Below are positions 18,337-26,197 of a stretch of DNA of 64,000 nt, piece after piece; position 1 is the stretch's first letter; every line of letters begins with the position of its first letter. This DNA is from Roseibium album. GTDB taxonomy: Bacteria; Pseudomonadota; Alphaproteobacteria; Rhizobiales; Stappiaceae. Below the pieces are notes generated by a model. It saw only the letters and a list, made by a program, of their open reading frames with translations, was not told where the DNA came from and did not search any database. A program made the position numbers and the translations under genes. Location: assembly GCF_001404515.1 (NCBI RefSeq), contig NZ_CXWE01000007.1:248001-312000 (forward strand), written 5' to 3'.

Positions 18337-20181
18337 ATGAAACAGATTATTTCTGCAATCGGCAGTCTCGATACCAGGACAATCCAACTGCGTGCTCTCA
18401 AGCTCGACAGGTTCGTCACCGAAGTCCTCCTGCCGTTTCTGGGGTTTCACGGCAGCATGATTGCCACACTTGTCCTGAGTCAGACGGATGAGACTGTTTT
18501 CCTGGTGGCAAGTGTCCTGCTGCCGGCAACAGCTTTCGTTCTGATCGCCTATTTCCGTTTCAGGGGAGATCGGCTGGAACTGGCGGATCGCACAAGATAC
18601 GCGGCGGCGATTTTCTGTTTTCTGATGGTCGGTATCCTAGGACTTGAAGCAGCGGGCTACAGTTGGCCGACGCCGTCAGCCTTCTTCCTCGTGTCCGGGT
18701 TCGTGCTGGTCCTCTGTGCCATTGAAGCAAAAATCTTTCCGCCTGGCTGCCTCAATGCCATCGGGATCTACCTCGCCTTGTTTCTTGTTGTCTTCTGGCA
18801 GGAAGAAGGAACGCTCCTTCCGGTCGTGGTCTATCTGATCTGTCTCGTGTCGGCTCTCATTTATCTGGCTCATCGCAAGGATCTTTCCAGCGCTGTTGGA
18901 TTGCTTGCCGGAGTCGCGATCGTGTTGTTTGGGGAGATCGATCGTGAAGACGGTCCCTCGGCACAGATCTACCTTGTGCTTGCCGTCATTGTGGGCGCCA
19001 TAATTGTTTATGAAGTCTGGGCCAGGCACGGACGTCAGTCGGATCAGCGCTTTTTCCTTGTGCAGGGGCTTGTTGTCGTCATCCTCGGCGTCTCGGCTTT
19101 TCTGCTGGATCCTCGCGACGGAGAGGTCGGTATGTCGTTGCGCTGGCTTGCCGCCGTGATCGCATATGCGGTCCTGATGCATTTCGTGCGCAAGGGTCAG
19201 GGCAATCCAACCCGGGTCAGCTGGGTTGCCATTGTTGCCACTTTTGCCGTGTGGATGAATTTCGATACGAGTTACCTGGTGTTTCACGAACTCTGGCTAC
19301 CCACGATTTTGACGGCAGCGATTGTCCTCGTTCTGGTCGGGTTTTCCGAGGCGATTGGCAATTCGTTTGTCAGGTTGGTTGCCGCTGTCATGACGGCGGG
19401 CCTGTGCTTCTATCTGCTGTTGGCCGTGGAAGACTTCAGTGGCCGTGTGCTGTACGAGGTCGAAAAATTCGCACCAGCAGGCAGATCAGATCTGGAAAAC
19501 CTTGAAAGCGGCTCCGACCTGGTGATCGACGATGTATTCGCACTGCATCAACTCAGCCTGCAGTTCCTGTTCGCGGTCGGATTTGGGGTTGCCGTCTCTG
19601 TTTCGCAAAGCCGGAGTTTCGAAAAAGGCCTTCCCTGGTGGCGCGGCCTAATCCGTGACCGGCACGTCGTGTACCTGAGAAGACTGTATCGACTCTCGGT
19701 GAATGCGGTTAAATCAATTCCGATCGTCGGCAATATTCTCTCTGTGGCGCAAACGGTGCTGAAATCCCTGAAATACATCAAGGGAGACGGCTCGAAACTC
19801 GATGCCGGTGATCTTCTGTTCGGAGTTGCAAACGTTCTGCTGGTCTTGTCGATCATCGCGTCGATGAAGGCCGTATTCGTTATGGATGGACTGGCGGCAG
19901 ATGGCGGGATTTCGGAGAAATTCAGCTTCTTGGTCACGATCGCCAGCTGGGCAATCTGGGGAAGCGTGATCTATCTTTGGGGCCGCCTGACAGGGTCGCT
20001 CTACTACGTCCTGCTCGGAGTGGTTTTTATTGTGTGTCCCATCGCCTTCAAGGATATCAGAACCTTGATTCTGGACGATGAAAGCATGGCGGCGATTTGG
20101 GTTCTGGCCTGCGGCGTGCCGCTGCTGTTTCTGAGTGTGTTCCGGACTCGAGCGGAACTGGATGAGGAAAACAATCCCTGA
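18337..20181 (+). CDS. Large polytopic membrane protein of unknown function
   Basis: I do not recognise this 614-residue protein. It begins with a polar stretch of about 25 residues, then has about ten hydrophobic segments to residue 350, a charged region (about 370-400) and further hydrophobic segments to the C-terminus. A basic soluble insert around YLRRLYRLSVNAVKS separates the last group. No transporter or enzyme motif is visible. The ATG at 18337 has GTGGAG 7 bases upstream. The downstream esterase begins 127 bases later on the same strand. Confidence 0.7.
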   Translation: MKQIISAIGSLDTRTIQLRALKLDRFVTEVLLPFLGFHGSMIATLVLSQTDETVFLVASVLLPATAFVLIAYFRFRGDRLELADRTRYAAAIFCFLMVGILGLEAAGYSWPTPSAFFLVSGFVLVLCAIEAKIFPPGCLNAIGIYLALFLVVFWQEEGTLLPVVVYLICLVSALIYLAHRKDLSSAVGLLAGVAIVLFGEIDREDGPSAQIYLVLAVIVGAIIVYEVWARHGRQSDQRFFLVQGLVVVILGVSAFLLDPRDGEVGMSLRWLAAVIAYAVLMHFVRKGQGNPTRVSWVAIVATFAVWMNFDTSYLVFHELWLPTILTAAIVLVLVGFSEAIGNSFVRLVAAVMTAGLCFYLLLAVEDFSGRVLYEVEKFAPAGRSDLENLESGSDLVIDDVFALHQLSLQFLFAVGFGVAVSVSQSRSFEKGLPWWRGLIRDRHVVYLRRLYRLSVNAVKSIPIVGNILSVAQTVLKSLKYIKGDGSKLDAGDLLFGVANVLLVLSIIASMKAVFVMDGLAADGGISEKFSFLVTIASWAIWGSVIYLWGRLTGSLYYVLLGVVFIVCPIAFKDIRTLILDDESMAAIWVLACGVPLLFLSVFRTRAELDEENNP

Positions 20182-20308
20182 TCTTGGTGGCCGGTTTGTC
20201 ATGCTGATCGCCCGGTCAGAAATTGCCTCGTGCGGCTTCACGCACATGTTCATTGCAGATGTGCGGGCGAGCGCAAATGATCGCGAAATCTGTTCGCGAG
20301 GTGTTTCG

Positions 20309-21118
20309 ATGCGTGTGGTTGCAATTATGCTCCTGCTATTTGCCATTCCTGCTGCGGCAAAGGCCTGCGGTCCTGAAACCAGGTGCGAGGTGCCGGGTGG
20401 ATACTATTTGGCAGCTGTGCCGGAGGATTGGGACCAAAAGAGACCGCTTTCGCTGGTGGTCTATTTTCATGGCTGGAACAGTTCGCCAGAGGCAACCTTC
20501 CGTAACCGGGTCATGGTGCGCGGCGCAACTGACCGGGGCGCCCTGTTTGTGGTCCCGTTCGCTGAAAAGGGATACTGGCGGCAGATCGGCCAGGGACGCG
20601 CGGAGCGCGGCCGGGACGAGGCAGCTTACATTCGCGCTGTCATGGAGGATGTCCGCAAACGCTGGCCGGTTGACGAAAGGCGGACCTTGGCCTCAGGTTT
20701 TTCGCGTGGCGCATCGATGGTGTGGAATGTTGCCTGCTATACCGGAGATCTGTTCCGCGCCTATGCGCCCATTGCAGGCGGTTTCTGGCGATCCAATCCC
20801 GAAGCCTGCCCGACAGGTGTTGTCAATCTGCGCCATATCCATGGGCTTTCCGACGGTGTTGTCGCGTTCGACGAGGTCGGCATCTACAACTCCATGCCGA
20901 TAGAGGAAGGATTTGACATACTTGCACAGGCAAACGGGGCTGCGCGCGCAAGCCGAAATGTGGAAAGCGGCGATAACCGTCTTTCCTGTGAGCGATGGGA
21001 TGAAAGCAAGAGCGGGCGGGTGCTTGAACTCTGTCTGCATCAGCGCGGTCATTCCATCCCCGCAGAATGGGTGGGCCAAGGTCTGGACTGGCTTGCAGCC
21101 CTGCCGGAAGGATCTTGA
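20309..21118 (+). CDS. Secreted PHB depolymerase/LpqC-like esterase
   Basis: A 269-residue protein with a signal peptide ending near the Ala-rich segment at residue 18. The mature alpha/beta hydrolase has the oxyanion segment VYFHGW, nucleophile Ser in ASGFSRGAS, Asp in GLSDGV and His in QRGHSIP. This fits polyhydroxybutyrate depolymerase-like and feruloyl-esterase-like enzymes. A paralogue lies at 52143-52994 and shares the cysteine-containing N-terminus, AYAPIAG(G/A)FW and the catalytic motifs. The natural ester is unknown. Confidence 0.82.
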   Translation: MRVVAIMLLLFAIPAAAKACGPETRCEVPGGYYLAAVPEDWDQKRPLSLVVYFHGWNSSPEATFRNRVMVRGATDRGALFVVPFAEKGYWRQIGQGRAERGRDEAAYIRAVMEDVRKRWPVDERRTLASGFSRGASMVWNVACYTGDLFRAYAPIAGGFWRSNPEACPTGVVNLRHIHGLSDGVVAFDEVGIYNSMPIEEGFDILAQANGAARASRNVESGDNRLSCERWDESKSGRVLELCLHQRGHSIPAEWVGQGLDWLAALPEGS

Positions 21119-21160
21119 TGCACCACGCATATGTTTTGCGTCCGGTGTCGGCCCGGACAG

Positions 21161-22555
21161 TCACACCGTCCAGACGTTAATCGAATTCTGGCGGCCGCGC
21201 AGTTTGATCGGGTCCCTTGCAGAAAAGGCCTTTTCGGGGTGGTCCTTGCCTTCGGAGCGCGCGGCCTGACGTATCAGTTCTTCGCTGACCACACATCTGC
21301 ATCCGAGTTCCCGGGTTGATGCTTCCAACCGGCTGGCGACGTTGACCGTGTCACCGACAACTGCAAATTCCAGGCGCCTGGAGGGGCCGATGTCGCCCAG
21401 GATGACCGGGCCGAAATGAACACCGATCGAAACGCTGATCGGTGTGATGCCGCGGGTCTCGAGTTCCTTGTTGAAGCTTTCGGTTTCCTCGATGAGTTGC
21501 ATGGCGGCTTTCAGCGCATTGGCGGCATCACCGGGTTTGGTTTCAGGTGTACCGAAAGTCGCCATGACGCCGTCTCCCAGATACTTGTCGAGCGTGCCGC
21601 CATTCTGGAAAATCGAGCGTTCGACAAAGGCGTGATAGTGGCGCAGCAGGTCCATCACTTCTTCCGGAGTATGCTGCTCCGCGAATTGCGTGAAACCGAC
21701 GATATCGGTGAACAGGACAGCCACTTCCTGGGTGCGCACGGCGCCGATATCACGGTCGGTCGCGGCCAGTACATCGACAAGACTGGAGGGAAAGTACCGT
21801 GACAGGTTTGCGCGTTCAGCGGCGATGTTTGCCTGCCGCATCACAAGCTGGTTGGAGCGCCAGCCCTTCAGAGCCAGAATGCCCGCAACGATCAGAAAGA
21901 CCAGAATTTCCTGGACACGGACACCGGCCTGGATGCTGTTCGGATCCATTTCCTCCCGAATAAGCGGATGGCCTTCGAATGCAATCGAAGCAGCTTCACT
22001 CAGGCCCGGAATCGTTTGACCGAGCCACGAGACGCCCCCTAGTCCAATCAGCCAAAGCAGGGCGACCCATGTGCCCATGGCCCAAACGGTCCGATAGGAA
22101 TAAGCCAGTGTACCAAGGGCAAGAAACATGAAGAAGTAGATGAAATTATCGAACCGGTACATGAAGGCGGTTGGGATGTTCTGGCTGAAGAACGGGTTCG
22201 GTGTGGTGAACAGGAGCGTCAGAAGACCAACATCGGCAAAGATCAGCAAAAGCTCCGCCTTTGAGTAGCCGACACTTGCCATGCGCAGCTGCAGCCAGCC
22301 GAGCGCGATGAAAAGCAAGAGTGTTGCTTCATAGTAAAGCACGCTCGGGCTGAAGTTCAGAAAGGGCAGCAGGAGGCCGACCAGACCCAGCGCGACCGTA
22401 CGGGCGATGATCGCAAGCCGATGGCCCTCTATTTTTTCCTTCTCGAGCGCCTGCGCCAGAAATGGATTTGAACGGGCTTGCTGCCTTTCCTCTTCCTGCA
22501 TCTTGCGCACGCGTTCCAGGAATCTGAGTGGTGGTGGGAGTCTTGGGATCGGCAT
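21161..22555 (-). CDS. Membrane-bound class III adenylate cyclase
   Basis: A 464-residue protein with about six membrane segments (residues about 50-245) and a C-terminal cyclase homology domain (about 275-464). Metal ligands D284 (LFTDIVGFT) and D328 (KYLGDG) are present. The substrate pair K324/D402 indicates ATP, and N405 and R409 (TVNVASR) supply the transition-state residues, so it should make cAMP. The ATG at 22555 follows GGAG by 5 bases. It is convergent with the esterase, 42 bases apart. Confidence 0.88.
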   Translation of the reverse strand: MPIPRLPPPLRFLERVRKMQEEERQQARSNPFLAQALEKEKIEGHRLAIIARTVALGLVGLLLPFLNFSPSVLYYEATLLLFIALGWLQLRMASVGYSKAELLLIFADVGLLTLLFTTPNPFFSQNIPTAFMYRFDNFIYFFMFLALGTLAYSYRTVWAMGTWVALLWLIGLGGVSWLGQTIPGLSEAASIAFEGHPLIREEMDPNSIQAGVRVQEILVFLIVAGILALKGWRSNQLVMRQANIAAERANLSRYFPSSLVDVLAATDRDIGAVRTQEVAVLFTDIVGFTQFAEQHTPEEVMDLLRHYHAFVERSIFQNGGTLDKYLGDGVMATFGTPETKPGDAANALKAAMQLIEETESFNKELETRGITPISVSIGVHFGPVILGDIGPSRRLEFAVVGDTVNVASRLEASTRELGCRCVVSEELIRQAARSEGKDHPEKAFSARDPIKLRGRQNSINVWTV

Positions 22556-22896
22556 GCTCACTCCGTTTCATTTCAGTATCGCTGGACGATACCATCGTCA
22601 TGTGAGCGACAAGAATGGAAATAGTGTCTCACGCAGCATGTGCACAGGGTGCGGGACCTGGAATGGCAAAAGTGTTCGCCGCACGCGCTGCACTGATAGA
22701 AAGAACAGGCCTGCATTGGCGTTTCGGTGAAGGTTTCCGGCAGCGCGCAATCAGGCCTGAGCCTCAACGCTGCTTTTCGCCTTCCGGTCCTTTGAGCGAG
22801 ACACCGTGTAGGTTGGCATGAGGTACATGTAAAAGTATAAAAAATATAAACATCTATTCTAGGTTGATTGCTCCTGTCATTTTTGGAGTGCTGTCA
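22556..22896. other. Intergenic region between divergent cyclase and CI-like regulator genes
   Basis: 341 bases. The part near the regulator (22822-22870) is AT-rich and likely holds its promoter. The minus strand contains a short Cys/His-rich reading frame ending at 22573 (CSACGEHFCHS, eight cysteines in about 47 codons from an ATG at 22716). It has no ribosome site, so I leave it uncalled. No terminator was seen. Confidence 0.4.
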
Positions 22897-23250
22897 ATGC
22901 CTTACACCGATGCGTCCGAAGAGCGCGGCAAGCGTATCCGATATGCGATCAAGATATCGGGGCAACCCAAACTCCTTTCGCTTGCCGAGGAACTCAAGGT
23001 GTCGCCGGGTGCGGTTTCAAAGTGGCGGTACGGGCGGAATTTTTCCATCGACAACATTTGCCGTTTCGCCACCGTGCTGGATACGTCTCTCGACTGGCTT
23101 TTGCTGGGGCGCGGTTTTCCCGAGGCACACAAGAACACCGGTCTTTCGGAATTGGAACAGGAACTCATCCTTCTGCTTCGCGTGCGACCCAAAAGGTTCA
23201 CAAGTGTCCTGCTCAGTCTGGTGCGTGAAGTGCCGGAGCGACCCAAATAG
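22897..23250 (+). CDS. CI-repressor-like helix-turn-helix protein
   Basis: A 117-residue protein whose first 75 residues form a helix-turn-helix of the bacteriophage CI type: LAEELKVSPGAVSKWRYG, then LDTSLDWLLLGRG, which closes this domain in its family. The remaining 40 residues are charged and helical, with no protease domain, so it is not a self-cleaving repressor. GGAG lies 9 bases before the ATG. It heads the accessory block of unknown genes that follows and may regulate it. Confidence 0.72.
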   Translation: MPYTDASEERGKRIRYAIKISGQPKLLSLAEELKVSPGAVSKWRYGRNFSIDNICRFATVLDTSLDWLLLGRGFPEAHKNTGLSELEQELILLLRVRPKRFTSVLLSLVREVPERPK

Positions 23251-23518
23251 CCGGCGTTTTCCTGGCATCGTCCTGAATGTGGATGATCTGCCCATTTCAC
23301 GAACGTCTGCCTGCTTCTGAAGAGAAATTTCCTGACGGTCAAAATCCGCGATTCTTTGATCGGCGGTCAACAACCTTAAATAGATAACGTTAAGGCAAAA
23401 ACCTATTATCGGTTGTGCGGCGGCTGACTGCCTTGGTCGAAATTTTCCCTCCAGGAAATCGTTGGCCGCTGCGTAGGCAAACGCAGTGCGCGTCAACAAA
23501 GCAACAGTGGAGCGTCAC

Positions 23519-24148
23519 ATGACCACATACACATTGGATATCTCGATTGATTCAACGGGGCTGGAGCAGATAAGGGGAGAAACCATCAGTATCGCCAAGA
23601 CAGTGACCGCTTCCATGGTCGGCGGCAATCTGGCGACTGCCTGGATTTCCTTTGAACCGGCGCAGCATATTACCGTGACCTGGACCGAAGACTACTACCT
23701 CTATGCGTCCACAAGTGAGGCCAAAGGTGGTGCGACCATCGACATGACCTCCTACACGGATTCAGCCATTCAATCCGGTCAGCTATATACATATGGGACC
23801 GCATCCACATTCAGTTCCGCGCCAGCCGACACCGGAACTGCATTTGAAACCAAGAATTTCCAGGAATCGCCAAAGCCCTGGACCATGGGACTGGCGCAAG
23901 AGGCAACGGTGGCTGGCAAGACCACCATGTCCGCTTTGAATGCGGTACGGGTGCCGTACAATCAGCATGCAAGTTTCACCGCAATCGAGAACATCTCGAT
24001 CTGGGTTTCCTCAATCCAGAACAATGGTGTGGTCCTGTCCCAGATTGCGGACACCGCCCTGGCGGTTCAGCTCACAAGTCAAAAGCCGACGGCGCTTCTG
24101 GGTTTCGATGATGCACTGAACGAATTCACTTTCACGAGCTTTGGCTGA
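23519..24148 (+). CDS. Unknown beta-rich protein, paralogue A of a tandem pair
   Basis: A 209-residue protein of no family I recognise. It is rich in Thr, Ser and beta-prone segments and has no signal peptide, cysteines or membrane segments. It aligns by eye with the next gene: WISFEPAQHITVTW here against WVTFAPVQNTTVTW there, followed by a Tyr-rich strand, a GLA(Q/R) segment, an (I/L)W/FV strand and an FTFT end. GGAG precedes the ATG at 23519. A lectin-like or membrane-binding beta-sandwich is a guess only. Confidence 0.68.
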   Translation: MTTYTLDISIDSTGLEQIRGETISIAKTVTASMVGGNLATAWISFEPAQHITVTWTEDYYLYASTSEAKGGATIDMTSYTDSAIQSGQLYTYGTASTFSSAPADTGTAFETKNFQESPKPWTMGLAQEATVAGKTTMSALNAVRVPYNQHASFTAIENISIWVSSIQNNGVVLSQIADTALAVQLTSQKPTALLGFDDALNEFTFTSFG

Positions 24149-24159
24149 AACCGCTGTAG

Positions 24160-24192
24160 CAGCGTCTTCGGGATGCAATCCCGAGGGCGCTG
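24160..24192 (+). other. Stem-loop between the tandem paralogues
   Basis: CAGCGTCTTCGGGAT and ATCCCGAGGGCGCTG pair with two mismatches around a GCA loop. There is no T-run. It may act as a processing or attenuation site that sets the ratio of the two paralogues. Confidence 0.45.
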
Positions 24193-24221
24193 ACTTCGCT
24201 CTCATAAGGTGAGGCCGGGCC

Positions 24222-24935
24222 ATGTACCAGCTTGATATCAGGATCGACATTCCGGACGTGAAGGCACTTGTTTCAGCCGGCCAGAAAGTGGCTCTGGTTC
24301 AGGAAGTGGCATCAGGTGCGTTTAGTGGAGGGGTGAAGGCCGAAGGCGAAACCGGCGAATTGGTCGAAGGTTCGGAGATTGCTCACGGAGACGGCGACGA
24401 CACGCCCGATATCGTCAACTTCCAGGCGGGAAAAGTTGTCTGGGTGACATTCGCACCGGTTCAGAACACCACCGTGACCTGGGAACGGGATGTCGCGATC
24501 TATCAATCCGGCCAACCTTCATCCGGAGCGGAAATCGTTCAGTCAAACTCGGTCCGTCCGGTCAGTCCGGGTGTTGTCTATCCCTATACGACGAGCGGCT
24601 TTGGAGCCGGTCAGCGACCGGCAGGCACGGATCTGAATTCCTATTACATGTGCAACAGCAACGCGCATTCGGGCCTGGCCTTTGGTCTGGCGCGCGATTG
24701 CACGGTGAATGGCAACAAATTGCCTGGCAGTCCGGTCGCCAATTCTATCCGGACCGTTTTGAACGGAGAAATTGGCTGTTTTCAGCTTGTCGACAGGATC
24801 CACCTTTTTGTCGGCACGCTCACGGGGGTGGGGGTTTTCCAGAATGTTGCCCTCATTCATCTCAGCACGACAGCCATATCCGAGGACACGCCGGTGACGG
24901 CGACCTATTCAGATGGAGGTTTCACCTTCACCTGA
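24222..24935 (+). CDS. Unknown beta-rich protein, paralogue B of a tandem pair
   Basis: A 237-residue protein homologous to paralogue A but with an extra acidic, Gly-rich stretch (about residues 35-65) and four cysteines. Shared blocks are WVTFAPVQNTTVTW, the VYPYTTSGFG segment, GLARDCTVNG, IHLFVGTL and the final FTFT. It has no signal peptide. It starts 73 bases after paralogue A, past the hairpin, with AAGGTGAGG ahead of the ATG. Two diverged copies side by side suggest a heteromeric assembly or a duplicated ligand-binding protein. Function unknown. Confidence 0.68.
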   Translation: MYQLDIRIDIPDVKALVSAGQKVALVQEVASGAFSGGVKAEGETGELVEGSEIAHGDGDDTPDIVNFQAGKVVWVTFAPVQNTTVTWERDVAIYQSGQPSSGAEIVQSNSVRPVSPGVVYPYTTSGFGAGQRPAGTDLNSYYMCNSNAHSGLAFGLARDCTVNGNKLPGSPVANSIRTVLNGEIGCFQLVDRIHLFVGTLTGVGVFQNVALIHLSTTAISEDTPVTATYSDGGFTFT

Positions 24936-24978
24936 CCATCCAACTCACCACTCACCCCTGGAGCCGAAGGAGGATTAG

Positions 24979-25326
24979 ATGAAGTATTCGGTTATGATGG
25001 CAATGGTGTTCCTGACTGGTTTTGGCGCTCCAGCGCCCGGGCTGGCCAGCTGCAATGACGTTAACCTGGATCTGTGTTCTGTCGCGGAATGCAGGCACAG
25101 GCAGTCGCATGTCCACCCGACTTGTGATGTCAAACGCTCCTGTGCCAGCGTGCTTCCGAGTCAGCGCGATACACTTCGGGAATACAGAGCACGCAACGAA
25201 AACTGCGCCGCAGCACGACAATATGTAACCGAATGTTTCGGCGGTGCTGATGCGGGTCATCAGGAAGCTATCGATTCAGCCCTGCGCGCTGCCAATGTCT
25301 GCGCTGTCAAACTTGGAGAGGAGTAA
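24979..25326 (+). CDS. Small secreted cysteine-rich protein
   Basis: A 115-residue protein with a Sec signal peptide (hydrophobic residues about 5-22, cleavage near LAS before CND). The mature part of about 91 residues has nine cysteines, so most could form disulfides in the periplasm or outside the cell. A perfect GGAGG site lies 6 bases before the ATG. It follows paralogue B by 43 bases on the same strand and is probably co-transcribed. No family recognised. Confidence 0.65.
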   Translation: MKYSVMMAMVFLTGFGAPAPGLASCNDVNLDLCSVAECRHRQSHVHPTCDVKRSCASVLPSQRDTLREYRARNENCAAARQYVTECFGGADAGHQEAIDSALRAANVCAVKLGEE

Positions 25327-25491
25327 AATGCTTCGAATTGTGGCTTCAAATTCCACTGACGCAGGAATTCCTGAACAGTGACATTTGGGCACGAACACCA
25401 ATCTTCGCTGCCTAGCAGCGTGGAGGGTCAAGCCGGCTGACCCGCGCATGGCAAGTATTGCCTGACTGTCAAACACATGGAATAAATCCGC

Positions 25492-26109
25492 ATGGAGTTT
25501 GCCCCCATGTCTCATCTGAATCCGACCTTTTTCGAATTGTTGTCCAGCGAGCCGACCCGGGAAGTTGCATTGCCGGAAGAGACGCTGTTGCAGGACGTTT
25601 CCGGCCTGCTGTCTGACCCGTCCGGCCTGGTTCGCTTTTGCGCACCGGAACCCGAACGCCTTGGATTTGCGACCTGGCGGTTTTGTGACAGCTCGAGTTC
25701 CGACTGTCTGCGCCTGCTGACTGATGCGGCCGTTCCGATTGAAACCCGGCTTTCGCTGACGGGCGGTTTGAAGACCCTATTTGCAGAGCTGTTCGATCCT
25801 CATTGTGATCCGGTTTTGCAGCATTCCCTGGAGCCGGGGCAATACCTGAATATGGCTTGTGCGATGTTCTGGGACATTGCACCGCTGGGACCGCATACGG
25901 CGGGGAAGGCGGGCATTGCACCGGCTTGCGCTGATGTCATGCGGTTTCAGCTGACGCTGGCCAATCCAGCCTGCCGTGAAAGTGCCCTGTCGGGTGTGGA
26001 GCAGTGGATCGGTGTTGAACCGGACCTGATGAAGAGCGTTCTGGAGACCTGTGACTTCAACGATGAACCGGTCGAGGCACTCAGGAAACGGGCATCTGGT
26101 CTGGCTTGA
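25492..26109 (+). CDS. Hypothetical protein
   Basis: A 205-residue soluble protein that I do not recognise. It is acidic and leucine-rich, appears alpha-helical and has ten cysteines. No signal peptide or catalytic motif is visible. The start is ambiguous: ATG at 25492 or ATG at 25507, which has GGAG 10 bases upstream. It closes the accessory block that begins at 22897 and is convergent with dnaE2. Confidence 0.6.
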   Translation: MEFAPMSHLNPTFFELLSSEPTREVALPEETLLQDVSGLLSDPSGLVRFCAPEPERLGFATWRFCDSSSSDCLRLLTDAAVPIETRLSLTGGLKTLFAELFDPHCDPVLQHSLEPGQYLNMACAMFWDIAPLGPHTAGKAGIAPACADVMRFQLTLANPACRESALSGVEQWIGVEPDLMKSVLETCDFNDEPVEALRKRASGLA

Positions 26110-26197
26110 TCGTTGACGCTGATCGGAGGTCTCGAGCGGTCCGGGAGCAGCCGTCTTCCAATAGGCTTCGTTGTATCAGGCCTCCATCTTGCTCTCC

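Noticed and set aside
22573-22716. Cys/His-rich short ORF on the minus strand upstream of the adenylate cyclase
   Set aside because: It has a zinc-finger-like spacing but no Shine-Dalgarno and ends 18 bases before the cyclase; homology data would be needed.
25328-25381. 17-codon ORF with GAGAGGAG site after the Cys-rich secreted gene
   Set aside because: The ribosome site is good, but the peptide is very short, lacks features and could be a chance start at the end of the previous gene.
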